Source: Myxococcales bacterium (GTDB taxonomy: Bacteria; Myxococcota; Polyangia; Fen-1088). Taken from it: DNA of 6,390 nt. Positions 1 to 6,059 of this stretch are shown piece after piece. Location: contig PMBY01000115.1 of NCBI GenBank assembly GCA_003153875.1, forward strand, positions 1 through 6,390. The letters are read 5' to 3'. A model generated the notes under the pieces. The model saw only the letters and a list, made by a program, of their open reading frames with translations. It did not search any database and was not told the origin of the DNA. The stretch's first letter is position 1, and every line of letters begins with the position of its first letter. Both the position numbers and the translations under genes were made by a program.

Positions 1-1
1 A

Positions 2-544
2 CTCTACGAACCGCTGGCCGCGTTTCTGCGACAACAAGCCGAGGAGGACGAGGTCGAAGCTGTCGTTTGCAACACTCATTCCCTCAAGGCTCGCGGCCAA
101 TGGCAGAACCCGGACGTCACGCAGGTGGCCATCGAATACTACCCCCTCATCAGGAAGATGCGGGTGGTGGTCACGACCTTTGAAGTGAAGCAATTCCCGC
201 ACTGGAGTGTCGATGCCGTCTACGAGGCTGCATCCCATCACCGGTTCTCGCACGAGGCGTGGGTGGTACTGGAATGGCCCAAGGGCCTTATTTCTTCGCT
301 GACCGACCCAACGCACAAGCTGGACCAGATCGCAAGGGAATGCCAGCGTTTCGGCATCGGCTTGGCAAGCCTGCAGCCCCATTACAACTCCTTCAGACTT
401 TCTCCGCGGCTTGAACCCAAGCCGCGGACTCCGGAGGACGAAGACGTAGAAAGCTGGCTGACTTACGTGTTCTCGCGTATGCCAACCTTGAGCACTGAAT
501 TCGACGAACGGATGAAGAAAGTGGCGTCGGCGGTCGTAGCATGA
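2..544 (+). CDS. PD-(D/E)xK nuclease-like protein, 5'-truncated
   Basis: The reading frame is open from the left edge to a TGA at 542-544 and gives the last 180 residues of a longer protein. Numbering from the first visible codon, W34-Q-N-P-D38-V-T is followed 22 residues later by T-T-F-E61-V-K63. This matches the P-D...(D/E)-x-K layout of the restriction-endonuclease-like fold, where D38, E61 and K63 would bind metal and catalyse. After the FEVK strand come a helix (W68-SVDAVYEAASHH), a hydrophobic strand (A86-WVVLEWP) and a helix-strand unit containing C114-QRFGIGLASL, the usual order of this core. Similar proteins, as I remember them, include HrgA-like and other genome-defence proteins with a DNA-binding N-terminus, which would lie outside the window. 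The tail from about residue 140 is acidic and then helical. The substrate and any methylase partner cannot be seen. The fold call is moderately firm; the biological role is a guess. Confidence 0.72.
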   Translation, partial: LYEPLAAFLRQQAEEDEVEAVVCNTHSLKARGQWQNPDVTQVAIEYYPLIRKMRVVVTTFEVKQFPHWSVDAVYEAASHHRFSHEAWVVLEWPKGLISSLTDPTHKLDQIARECQRFGIGLASLQPHYNSFRLSPRLEPKPRTPEDEDVESWLTYVFSRMPTLSTEFDERMKKVASAVVA

Positions 545-567
545 GACAGCCCGATCAGAGAGGAACC

Positions 568-828
568 ATGGAACGGCCGGAGGTTCTGGTGCGGGACTCC
601 TTCCAACAGGCATGGAAGGACGGGGCGTCCGTCGAACCCGAACAAGGCACCGACAAGGCCTGCAAGCCCCAGAAGACCCATGAAACCCGCTTCGCACACC
701 CATCTTGGCGGAGGAACCGTGCCAAAAGACCGACCTGTGTACCACTGCTCGCGCGGCAGTCGGCAGCGGCGTTAGCGATCCGGCTCGCCGTTCCCCTGCC
801 CAGGATGAAGGCCACTGCCTCTTCCTGA
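568..828 (+). CDS. possible small hypothetical protein
   Basis: An 86-codon frame starts at ATG 568, 23 bp after the stop of the nuclease-like gene, with a purine-rich AGAGAGG at 557-563 ending 4 nt before the start. An alternative in-frame ATG at 541 overlaps the upstream stop as ATGA but has a poorer ribosome site. The first 40 or so codons have mostly G or C at the third position and encode a polar stretch (MERPEVLVRDSFQQAWKDG). The second half looks less like a gene, being rich in Arg, Ala and Pro with odd codons such as AGA and TTA. No domain is recognised. It may be a small downstream partner of the nuclease-like protein, the intact start of a decayed gene, or chance. Confidence 0.28.
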   Translation: MERPEVLVRDSFQQAWKDGASVEPEQGTDKACKPQKTHETRFAHPSWRRNRAKRPTCVPLLARQSAAALAIRLAVPLPRMKATASS

Positions 829-1211
829 CCTCATCGCACAGCGCGTTCCACCGCATGGAAGGTCCACGATGCCGCGAACACAATGGCGGCTGACGGTGAC
901 GGCCGGCAATTTCTCCCATGGTTTCACGCAGATGTGGACGCGAGTGTTTTGCGGGCGCGATACCATCAGCGCCGAATAAGCGCTGGACCAGTTCCGGCGC
1001 GATCTGGAATCTTCGCGTTGCAGCGCGGCCCCGCACTTCGGGGGCGTACATCGCGTAGGCGTGGGCGCCGGGGACCACGTAGCTGCCGCGCAAAGCGGGG
1101 TGGACACGACTATGTCTATGCCATCAGGGGCGCGGGCACGATTCTTGTCGACGGGTGAGCCGGGCAAATCCAAGTTCTTCGTGGCGCTGGGTTGAACCAG
1201 TCCCTGTCGGG
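829..1211. other. gene-poor gap, possible decayed coding sequence
   Basis: No frame in this stretch has both a good start site and a recognisable product. The most protein-like reading is on the minus strand from about 1123 down to about 890. It has GC-rich third positions and encodes residues such as SYVVPGAHAYAMYAPEV and FQIAPELVQRLFG. It begins straight after a TGA (1126-1124) with no ribosome site, so at best it is a remnant. Minus-strand and plus-strand frames ending around 772 and 1158 are also open but Arg-rich and shadow-like. The gap lies between the ends of two convergent transcription units, where decay is tolerated. Confidence 0.35.
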
Positions 1212-1246
1212 AAAAAAGCGCGCAAGACAACACCCATGTTGGGCGC
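1212..1246 (-). terminator. intrinsic terminator of the parB-like operon
   Basis: Read on the minus strand, the sequence 15 nt past the stop of the 86-aa gene forms an outer GCGC/GCGC pairing and an inner CAACA-TGGG-TGTTG hairpin with an unpaired TCTT on one side. The strand then runs GC and six T residues (the A6 tract at 1212-1217). Stem, short loop and T-run in this position fit a Rho-independent terminator for the minus-strand pair. The stem is interrupted, so its strength is uncertain. Confidence 0.5.
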
Positions 1247-1260
1247 ATCTCCACAAATGC

Positions 1261-1521
1261 TCATTCCTTCGGGGTCAGCGCGACTTCAAGACGCTCACGC
1301 GCCGAAGTCACCTCCTTGAGACAGCTGCGAACCTTCGCTTCGGCGAGCGTCATGGCCGCCAACAAGAGCGTCGCTCTCATCCGTAGTGACTCCTCGTCAC
1401 CTGTTTGAGTCAGCTCGTTCGCGATGCCGAAGATCTCGTCCACTTCACTGCAAAGCCCGATAGCCGCATTGGAGAGGTCACGAATCAGGATCTTCAGAAG
1501 CTTGAAAATCGTAGTGGTCAT
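1261..1521 (-). CDS. small helical hypothetical protein downstream of parB-like gene
   Basis: This 86-residue protein starts at ATG 1521-1519, preceded by AAAGGA (1532-1527) at a 5-nt spacing, and ends in a TGA at 1263-1261. It is rich in Leu, Ala and Glu and has no Pro before the last few residues. It should fold as two or three long amphipathic helices, roughly residues 4-37 and 43-80, broken at T38-QTGDEE. The N-terminal MTTTIFKLLKILIRDL is amphipathic and short of a real membrane segment. No known family is recognised. It lies 106 bp after the ParB-like gene on the same strand and just before a plausible terminator, so it is probably the last gene of that unit. A small helical partner could be an adaptor or dimerisation factor for the ParB-like protein, but nothing in the sequence proves this. 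Confidence 0.68.
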   Translation of the reverse strand: MTTTIFKLLKILIRDLSNAAIGLCSEVDEIFGIANELTQTGDEESLRMRATLLLAAMTLAEAKVRSCLKEVTSARERLEVALTPKE

Positions 1522-1627
1522 GAGCGTCCTTTCACTATTGGATTGGTTGTCGCTGATTCAGCCCGCCGAACTGGTCGTGGTCGTCAATCGCACTCGCGGA
1601 CCGACGTCAAGATTGGCTTGCCGTGAC

Positions 1628-2902
1628 TCAAGCCTCGTCGTCCTCCGGGAAAGACGGAAGGGGCACGCTCCCGTCGGCGTTGAGGTCTGGGAGTCCGAGG
1701 TCTGAGAGTTTCAGATCGGGCTCGGTCTCCTCCCCCGCCTGGGCGTGCAGATGGCGTCCTCTGCGTTTGGTCGCAGAGGGCTGCCTCGGATCGAAGATGC
1801 CTGGAACTGTCGCTGCGAAGCCTGCGCAGAACTCGATCACGGCCGAGAGCAATTCACGGGTTTTCCTGTCGAGTTGTGGGTTCTCCCGCACGGCGGTCGA
1901 GAGACGCGAAAGCATCGTGGTGGTCGGTCGGTTCTGGCTCCGTCGAGCCTGATTTCGCTGACTGGGTGGACGGGCGAGATTGGCGACCTGCCGAGCCTTC
2001 CAGGCTGCGAAAAAGGCGGAGGCTTCGTTTGGAGGCATACCCGCGAGTCGGGTGCGCATGTGATCGCTCAGGAAGTGATCACCCGCGCGCCATGCCGCGA
2101 GCAGGTCCGGCGGGAGGGCCTCCATCTGGCGAACCAAATTTTGCACCCTCGAGTCGGACAGACCAAGACGCCGAGCGTACTCGGCCAGCGAGGTGCCAAA
2201 CCGGTCGCGCATGAACTGCGCGCGGGAGGCTATGTCGAAGCTAGACAACTTGCGCCGCACGCTGTTTTCGATGCCGTTGAGGAAGTAGAGCTCCGCCTCG
2301 GGCGTGTCGGCAGGCAAAACGACCGCCCTGATCGTCGGCCATCCCAGAGCCACTACAGCGCCATAGCGAAGGAAGCCAGCGACCAGAGAGTACCGCTCCT
2401 TCCGATGTGGGTCGGCCACCACGAGGATCTCCTGCAGTTGTGCCTCGCGTTTCAGGCTGTCACACATGCTCTTCAGGGCATCCGGATCCAACTCGAAGCG
2501 GATGTTCTGGATCCTCGTCTGATCTATCGCATTCACGGGAACGTCCATGACCACGATGTCGACACGGTCGGCGTGCGCGTGCCCATGCAAGCGAGCGCGG
2601 ATCTCGGCCAATCGCTTCTGCCTAGTGGAAAGTGGCACTGGGGGCGGAGGCGGGGGCGGGGATAACTGCGCGCCGATCAGGTCGGGCAGTAGCGTCCCGC
2701 AGGCTTTCAAGAATTGGTCGAACACCGTTTCCGGCCCGGCGGTCACCGGCTGGACGGGCCGCTCCGACGCGCTCACTTTCTCGGCTGCGCGCTCCTTCAG
2801 AGACGCGATTAGATCCGACAAGGGAGTCTTGGTGGGAGTCGCCTCCGTCTCGGGTGCGGTCTCGTTCTCGATCGAGTTGGGCTTTTCATTGTTCGGATTC
2901 AT
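1628..2902 (-). CDS. ParB/RepB/Spo0J-family DNA-binding protein
   Basis: The protein has 424 residues. ATG 2902-2900 is chosen because AAGGAG (2915-2910) sits 7 nt upstream; an 81-codon upstream extension of the open frame is Arg-rich and has no such support. Residues 1-90 are disordered and acidic and end in a seven-proline run (82-88). Residues about 115-220 form a ParB N-terminal domain. D149-SLKREAQLQEILVV is box I, Y171-SLVAGFLRYGA is box II at the place of the usual GERR-x-RA nucleotide motif, and G210-IENSVRRKLSSFD matches the E-N-x-x-R region. S238-LAEYARRLGLSDSRVQNL is the helix-turn-helix. The C-terminus (about 330-424) has a helical stretch and then a polar acidic tail. ParB proteins bind parS-like sites and, with CTP, spread as clamps to segregate replicons or regulate genes. 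Here GERR is changed to GFLR, and no ParA is adjacent. It may be an orphan plasmid-type ParB or a ParB-like regulator. It is probably cotranscribed with the 86-aa gene downstream. Confidence 0.88.
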   Translation of the reverse strand: MNPNNEKPNSIENETAPETEATPTKTPLSDLIASLKERAAEKVSASERPVQPVTAGPETVFDQFLKACGTLLPDLIGAQLSPPPPPPPVPLSTRQKRLAEIRARLHGHAHADRVDIVVMDVPVNAIDQTRIQNIRFELDPDALKSMCDSLKREAQLQEILVVADPHRKERYSLVAGFLRYGAVVALGWPTIRAVVLPADTPEAELYFLNGIENSVRRKLSSFDIASRAQFMRDRFGTSLAEYARRLGLSDSRVQNLVRQMEALPPDLLAAWRAGDHFLSDHMRTRLAGMPPNEASAFFAAWKARQVANLARPPSQRNQARRSQNRPTTTMLSRLSTAVRENPQLDRKTRELLSAVIEFCAGFAATVPGIFDPRQPSATKRRGRHLHAQAGEETEPDLKLSDLGLPDLNADGSVPLPSFPEDDEA

Positions 2903-3213
2903 CGGTGGTCTCCTTGGTTCGTGGCCTTGGCGTTCAGTTCGCGGTCGCGTACATCTTCTCGACTGCGACCGTGCTACCGCCACGCTACCCCTCGCAAAAT
3001 CTAGTGGGGCGACCGCAGCCCAAGTATTGTGTTTCGCCTCACGCTCTTTTTTCGGATCCCGGTCTTTCCGAGCCGCGCTTGCGTGCGTCAGCCAGCTTCT
3101 CGTGGCTGGCCACGCCGGCTTCCGCCGATTCACCAGAGTCCCCACCTTCGTGGGAAATGCCGGCGCGACACGTTGCTCATCAACTATGAAAGAGGGAACC
3201 TTTTCATTCCCCG
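2903..3213. promoter_or_regulatory. divergent intergenic region between parB-like gene and export cluster
   Basis: These 311 bp separate two transcription units that start in opposite directions, so both promoters should lie here. I cannot assign confident -35/-10 boxes for either. The parB-proximal part holds the inverted repeat at 2942-2971, two GCTACC copies 11 bp apart (2973-2978 and 2984-2989) and a further GCGACCG at 3009-3015. The export-cluster side holds two small hairpins: GCCAGC/GCTGGC (3091-3096 with 3105-3110) and CCCAC-CTTC-GTGGG (3141-3154). Neither hairpin is followed by a T-run, so they are not called as terminators. Confidence 0.45.
2942..2971 (-). repeat. inverted repeat in the parB-like leader, candidate operator
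   Basis: CGGTCGC (2942-2948) and its exact reverse complement GCGACCG (2965-2971) flank 16 nt, about 40 nt upstream of the parB-like start codon. The arms can be lengthened by G-T wobble pairs on both sides if read as RNA. A third GCGACCG lies at 3009-3015, 44 bp from the second copy, which is close to four helical turns. This could be an operator or centromere-like site bound by the ParB-like protein, or an mRNA leader hairpin. The short arms make chance occurrence possible in GC-rich DNA. Confidence 0.35.
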
Positions 3214-3762
3214 GTGGTCAGTACTGTTGTGACTGCCGCTCTGGTTCTTGCGTGGTTGCTGACTTCCTCTGGCTCCGGGGCAACGCCGGCAAGAAGTTGT
3301 GGGACGCATGGTGCGGGTGTGTCGAACGGCTCCTGGAGGGACGCGCTCGCAGCGACAGCCCGCCTCGCCCACACCGGCCAAGTTGTACTCGGCCATCTCG
3401 CAGTGCGCGGATCCCTCGATCGAGAGATCGTCCGGCGAATCATTGTCCGGTGGCATCTCGACGAGGTGAAGGGTTGCTACGAGAAGGAGCTGACCAAGCT
3501 GCCGGATTTGGAGGGACGCGTGACCGTGCAGTTCACGGTATCGGTGACGGGCGCGGTTTCATCCTCGGACCTGGGCTCGTCAACCCTTGGCAGCGCTCGC
3601 GTCGAGAAATGCGTGGTGAATGCGGTGCGCGGCTGGGAGTTCCCGAGAACGATGGGTGGGGGCACGACGCTGGTAACAGCTGCCTTCGACTTCTCCCCAG
3701 CGCCGGACGGCAAGCGCGTGCCTACGATTGTCGACACTGCTCCCAGCTTCGAGGCACCATGA
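3214..3762 (+). CDS. exported AgmX/PglI C-terminal (TonB-C-like) domain protein
   Basis: The protein has 182 residues with the GTG start. The frame opens only after a TGA at 3187-3189, so GTG 3214 or GTG 3229 are the realistic starts. The purine tract at 3188-3198 is rather far from 3214, so the start is uncertain. The N-terminus (MVSTVVTAALVLAWLLTSS) is a hydrophobic export signal lacking basic residues. Residues about 65-162 match the AgmX/PglI C-terminal domain: G66-SLDREIVRRII, then H81-LDEVKGCYEKEL, P97-DLEGRVTVQF, G113-AVSSSDLGSSTLG, V130-EKCVVNAVRGWEFP and G148-GGTTLVTAAFDF. C88 and C133 are the conserved cysteines of such domains. The family occurs at the C-terminus of gliding-motility and TonB-like envelope proteins in Myxococcota; here it stands alone behind a signal. 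It overlaps the next start as ATGA, so the two are probably translationally coupled. It likely acts in the periplasm or cell envelope; the partner is unknown. Confidence 0.85.
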   Translation: MVSTVVTAALVLAWLLTSSGSGATPARSCGTHGAGVSNGSWRDALAATARLAHTGQVVLGHLAVRGSLDREIVRRIIVRWHLDEVKGCYEKELTKLPDLEGRVTVQFTVSVTGAVSSSDLGSSTLGSARVEKCVVNAVRGWEFPRTMGGGTTLVTAAFDFSPAPDGKRVPTIVDTAPSFEAP

Positions 3763-5264
3763 TTGTTCGCCAGGCATTCTTGATCCTCCGGGCTGGGCTC
3801 GCGGTGGCCGTGGTGATCGAACTGGGACCGTTGCAGGCCCTGGCAAACGGGAAACCTATCAGGCCCTGCGCGCCTGACAGCGAAGACGTCGCGGTCGCCT
3901 TGGCAGACCTGAAAGCCATCGACCAGGCCATCCGGGCTCTGGCACCGGCCGACGATCCCCGGCCCCTGGTGGCTCGGTTGAAGGAACTGACCGAGTCGCG
4001 TTGTCTTGAACTGATGGGCGGACTTGCGATCGAGCCGACATCGGGCCTGTCGCTCAGGACGTATTGGGACGACGGAGGCTTCAAGCACGTCGAGTCCTAC
4101 CTGCGGCTCGGCCAGATCGGTGAACGGATGGTCTGGTTCCCACCCTCGGTCCGCTGCGCACTGACCCGCGAGACCGCTCCGGACAGCCCGATTGTGGGGT
4201 TGCTGTGTGGGAACGATGAGGTGGCATGTGGAGCGGAGACCCGCGGCTGGCAGTTTCGCGCTGAACGGTTCTTCGAACTGGCGGCTGATGACCAACGACT
4301 GCGGGGTTACGGATGGCGAGAGGGCGCTCTACGCGACCTACGCAAAGAGGTGGGGACGGATCGCGGCGACTCGCTCAACTTCGACGATTTGGACTGCGCG
4401 GCCTTGGTTACCAAGCAGCCGGCGCGCAAACGCTTCTCGGCATGGCGCCAGTGCCAAGAGGCCCGGCAGCTCGAGCAGGTGGCCTTTCCTATTGGGCGAA
4501 CGCGAGCGCCGACAGCCGGTTGGCTCCTGGTCGAGGGCCGGCGCGGCCACCACACCTTCTGCGACGAGGCACGCGCCTATCATCTGGCCACCGGCTCGGC
4601 CTACCGAATCGCGAGCTGCAGCGGCTTGGCCCTGCAACCGGGGGGTAGCGTAGATCACCGTGCCACGGATCGGGGACGCGCGCTCACCATCGAGATTGGT
4701 CATTTGCCCGTCGATGCCCTGCGCGAGGCCGCGTGGCTACTGGTTCTTCTGGATGAGCTGGAGCACAGGGTGGTGGCTGGCGGGTTCGGAATCTACCTTC
4801 CCAAAGGGATGCCGGTTTTCAGCAACACCGAGGAACTCGGCTCGCTCGGCGGCTCGATTCTCGGTGTGTCGTCGTCGAGTGCCGACACCGTCCTATCGTG
4901 GCGGGTTCTGGACGCGGACCGTTTGCTGAAGTCTGGCGCCCTCACCTGCTCACCCACGCGCCTCGACGACGCGGAGGAGGAATACGCCGTGACTCTCCTG
5001 CGCGTGGCCGAGGCAGGATTCGTGGCCGGCTGTCCCGACGTGCTCCCACCTGACAAATCGCTTCTCGAATCGCCGAGACCATCCGCACACCGACTGGACA
5101 CGGACCAGAGCAGCCTCTCACTCGCAGTCCAGGCGATTCGCCAAGGCTGGAAAGAAGCAGCCGAGCAGACTCTGAAATGCTCGGCTCCCGGCAGTTCGTC
5201 TCCACCCGCGCAGCCATCTTCGGTCGCCCCGTTTCCTCGCCCTCGGAGGACTTCTTGGCTCTGA
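3759..5264 (+). CDS. secreted cysteine-containing protein of unknown function
   Basis: This 501-residue protein starts at ATG 3759, which overlaps the TGA of the AgmX-domain gene, and ends in TGA 5262-5264. Residues 1-29 look like a Sec signal: R4, R11, then G13-LAVAVVIELG and a cleavage site after Q26-ALA, giving a mature N-terminus near N30. The mature part has 12 cysteines (37, 82, 133, 150, 157, 213, 232, 268, 287, 397, 425, 474). That even number suits disulfides outside the cytoplasm. The most family-like stretch is about 250-300: G254-WLLVEGRRGHHTFCDE, then A273-YHLATGSAYRIASCSG. A helix at 317-337 (P317-VDALREAAWLLVLLDELE) follows. The C-terminal 25 residues are Ser/Pro/Arg-rich. I do not recognise a named family, though the GHHTFCDE...LATGSAY block resembles hypothetical secreted proteins I associate with myxobacteria. 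No catalytic motif is evident. The coupling to the AgmX-domain gene suggests a shared envelope role. Confidence 0.82.
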   Translation: MIVRQAFLILRAGLAVAVVIELGPLQALANGKPIRPCAPDSEDVAVALADLKAIDQAIRALAPADDPRPLVARLKELTESRCLELMGGLAIEPTSGLSLRTYWDDGGFKHVESYLRLGQIGERMVWFPPSVRCALTRETAPDSPIVGLLCGNDEVACGAETRGWQFRAERFFELAADDQRLRGYGWREGALRDLRKEVGTDRGDSLNFDDLDCAALVTKQPARKRFSAWRQCQEARQLEQVAFPIGRTRAPTAGWLLVEGRRGHHTFCDEARAYHLATGSAYRIASCSGLALQPGGSVDHRATDRGRALTIEIGHLPVDALREAAWLLVLLDELEHRVVAGGFGIYLPKGMPVFSNTEELGSLGGSILGVSSSSADTVLSWRVLDADRLLKSGALTCSPTRLDDAEEEYAVTLLRVAEAGFVAGCPDVLPPDKSLLESPRPSAHRLDTDQSSLSLAVQAIRQGWKEAAEQTLKCSAPGSSSPPAQPSSVAPFPRPRRTSWL

Positions 5265-5290
5265 GCGATCGGCCGCCCCGCGTACGACCG

Positions 5291-5990
5291 ATGTACCCAC
5301 ACGTCCACAACAGAGGACCGAAGGCGGTAGCCGTTCTGTTCGGAGCCGTCGCGCTTTTCGGTCTTGCGGCCTGCGCATCCGGCGAGTCGCTCTCGGATCG
5401 CACGATGACGCTTGGCCCTGTTCCTGAAGTCCGGCTGGCGCCGCGACCGCCGATCGATGAGCAGCGAGCGCAACGGATCAAGGAACTGATTGCCAGCCTG
5501 GCCGGCCTGCACAAAACGTATTTCGGCCTTTCGCCCACGCTTCGCGGAACGGCATTTGCCCCGGTGGCCGGCCAATCGCGCACCGACACGATGCTCCTCA
5601 CAAATCATCACATCGAGCAATCGGGAGCCTTGCGCGATCTCGTCGCCCTTGGGCCAGACGCCCTGCCGTTTCTATTGGCGGCGCTCGATGACAGGACGCC
5701 GACCGGGATCGTCGTCACATCCGATGGCTTCATCGGCGGGATGACCTTCGCTGACGAGTTGTGGCTGAACACAGCCATTCCGGCGGAAGCGGCGGTGCAA
5801 GCGTCACGCCCGGTTCGCCGGGCGCCCACCTCGGACAAGCACATCGCGTCCTACACGGTCACCATCGGCGATGTCTGCTTGGTGGCCATCGGACAGATCG
5901 TCGGCCGGGCCTACAGCGTGGTTCGCTATCAGCCAACCGCCATCATCGTCATCAACAGCCCGACACGCGACAAAGACTTGCGAAGTGTCG
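5291..5990 (+). pseudogene. HEAT-like lipoprotein, C-terminus cut off by IS insertion
   Basis: ATG 5291 is chosen because it places a lipoprotein signal at the N-terminus: K11, hydrophobic A12-VAVLFGAVALFG, and lipobox L25-A-A-C28, where C28 would be lipidated. An upstream in-frame ATG at 5177 lies inside the preceding gene, and no clear ribosome site precedes 5291. The mature part has a linker (about 30-55), a helical region (D57-EQRAQRIKELIASLAGLH) and a HEAT-like helix pair (L114-RDLVALGPDALPFLLAALDD). After that a beta-rich region has Y188-TVTIGDVCLVAIGQIVGRAY and V211-RYQPTAIIVINSP. Native coding stops at about residue 233, where the IS3 left end begins. The frame reads on for 74 codons of IS sequence to a TAA at 6212-6214, so any product carries a foreign tail. 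I associate the GDVC...GQIVGR...YQPTA pattern with HEAT-containing proteins of Planctomycetota, from memory only. It follows the secreted gene by 26 bp and is probably its operon partner. Confidence 0.75.
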
Positions 5991-6015
5991 TGAAGTGGAC
6001 CCCGAAATTCGGACC
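5991..6015 (+). repeat. IS3-family left terminal inverted repeat
   Basis: The 25 bp starting TGAAGTGGACC and ending TTCGGACC resemble IS3-family left ends and sit exactly at the break of the lipoprotein gene. They contain the near-palindrome CCGAA-A-TTCGG at 6002-6012. The matching right repeat is outside the window, so the boundary is inferred from resemblance and from the disrupted gene. Confidence 0.6.
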
Positions 6016-6059
6016 AGGGGCTAAGGTGGAGTTTGCTTCCCACCAGGAAGGCAAACGAG

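Noticed and set aside
772..1254. 160-codon minus-strand frame
   Set aside because: Its composition is rich in Arg, Ser, Pro and Cys without a domain, it covers the terminator hairpin, and it has no supporting start site.
1582..1610. Two minus-strand TTGACG hexamers as -35 boxes for the 86-aa gene
   Set aside because: Neither has a recognisable -10 box at 16-18 bp spacing, so no internal promoter is called.
1745..2665. 306-codon plus-strand frame antisense to the ParB-like gene
   Set aside because: It is His/Arg/Gly-rich shadow sequence with no domain, while the minus strand encodes ParB box I, box II and HTH motifs with a strong ribosome site.
3030..3040. TGTTTCGCCTC as a chromosomal parS site
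   Set aside because: Only the half-site TGTTTC matches the canonical parS palindrome; the second half is missing.
2903..3145. 81-codon N-terminal extension of the ParB-like protein
   Set aside because: It is Arg/Ala-rich, has no ribosome site and would swallow the divergent promoter region; ATG 2902 has AAGGAG at 7 nt.
2547..3758. Long plus-strand open frame running through the antisense of parB and into the 501-aa gene
   Set aside because: The upstream part is antisense to well-supported ParB motifs and overlaps the AgmX-domain gene in another frame. The real start at 3759 has a signal peptide and an ATGA overlap.
3477..4295. 272-codon minus-strand frame
   Set aside because: It is antisense to the AgmX domain and the start of the 501-aa protein and shows no start signal or recognisable motif.
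4793..5620. 275-codon minus-strand frame across the secreted gene and lipoprotein
   Set aside because: It is an antisense shadow of two coding regions that carry signal peptides and a lipobox.
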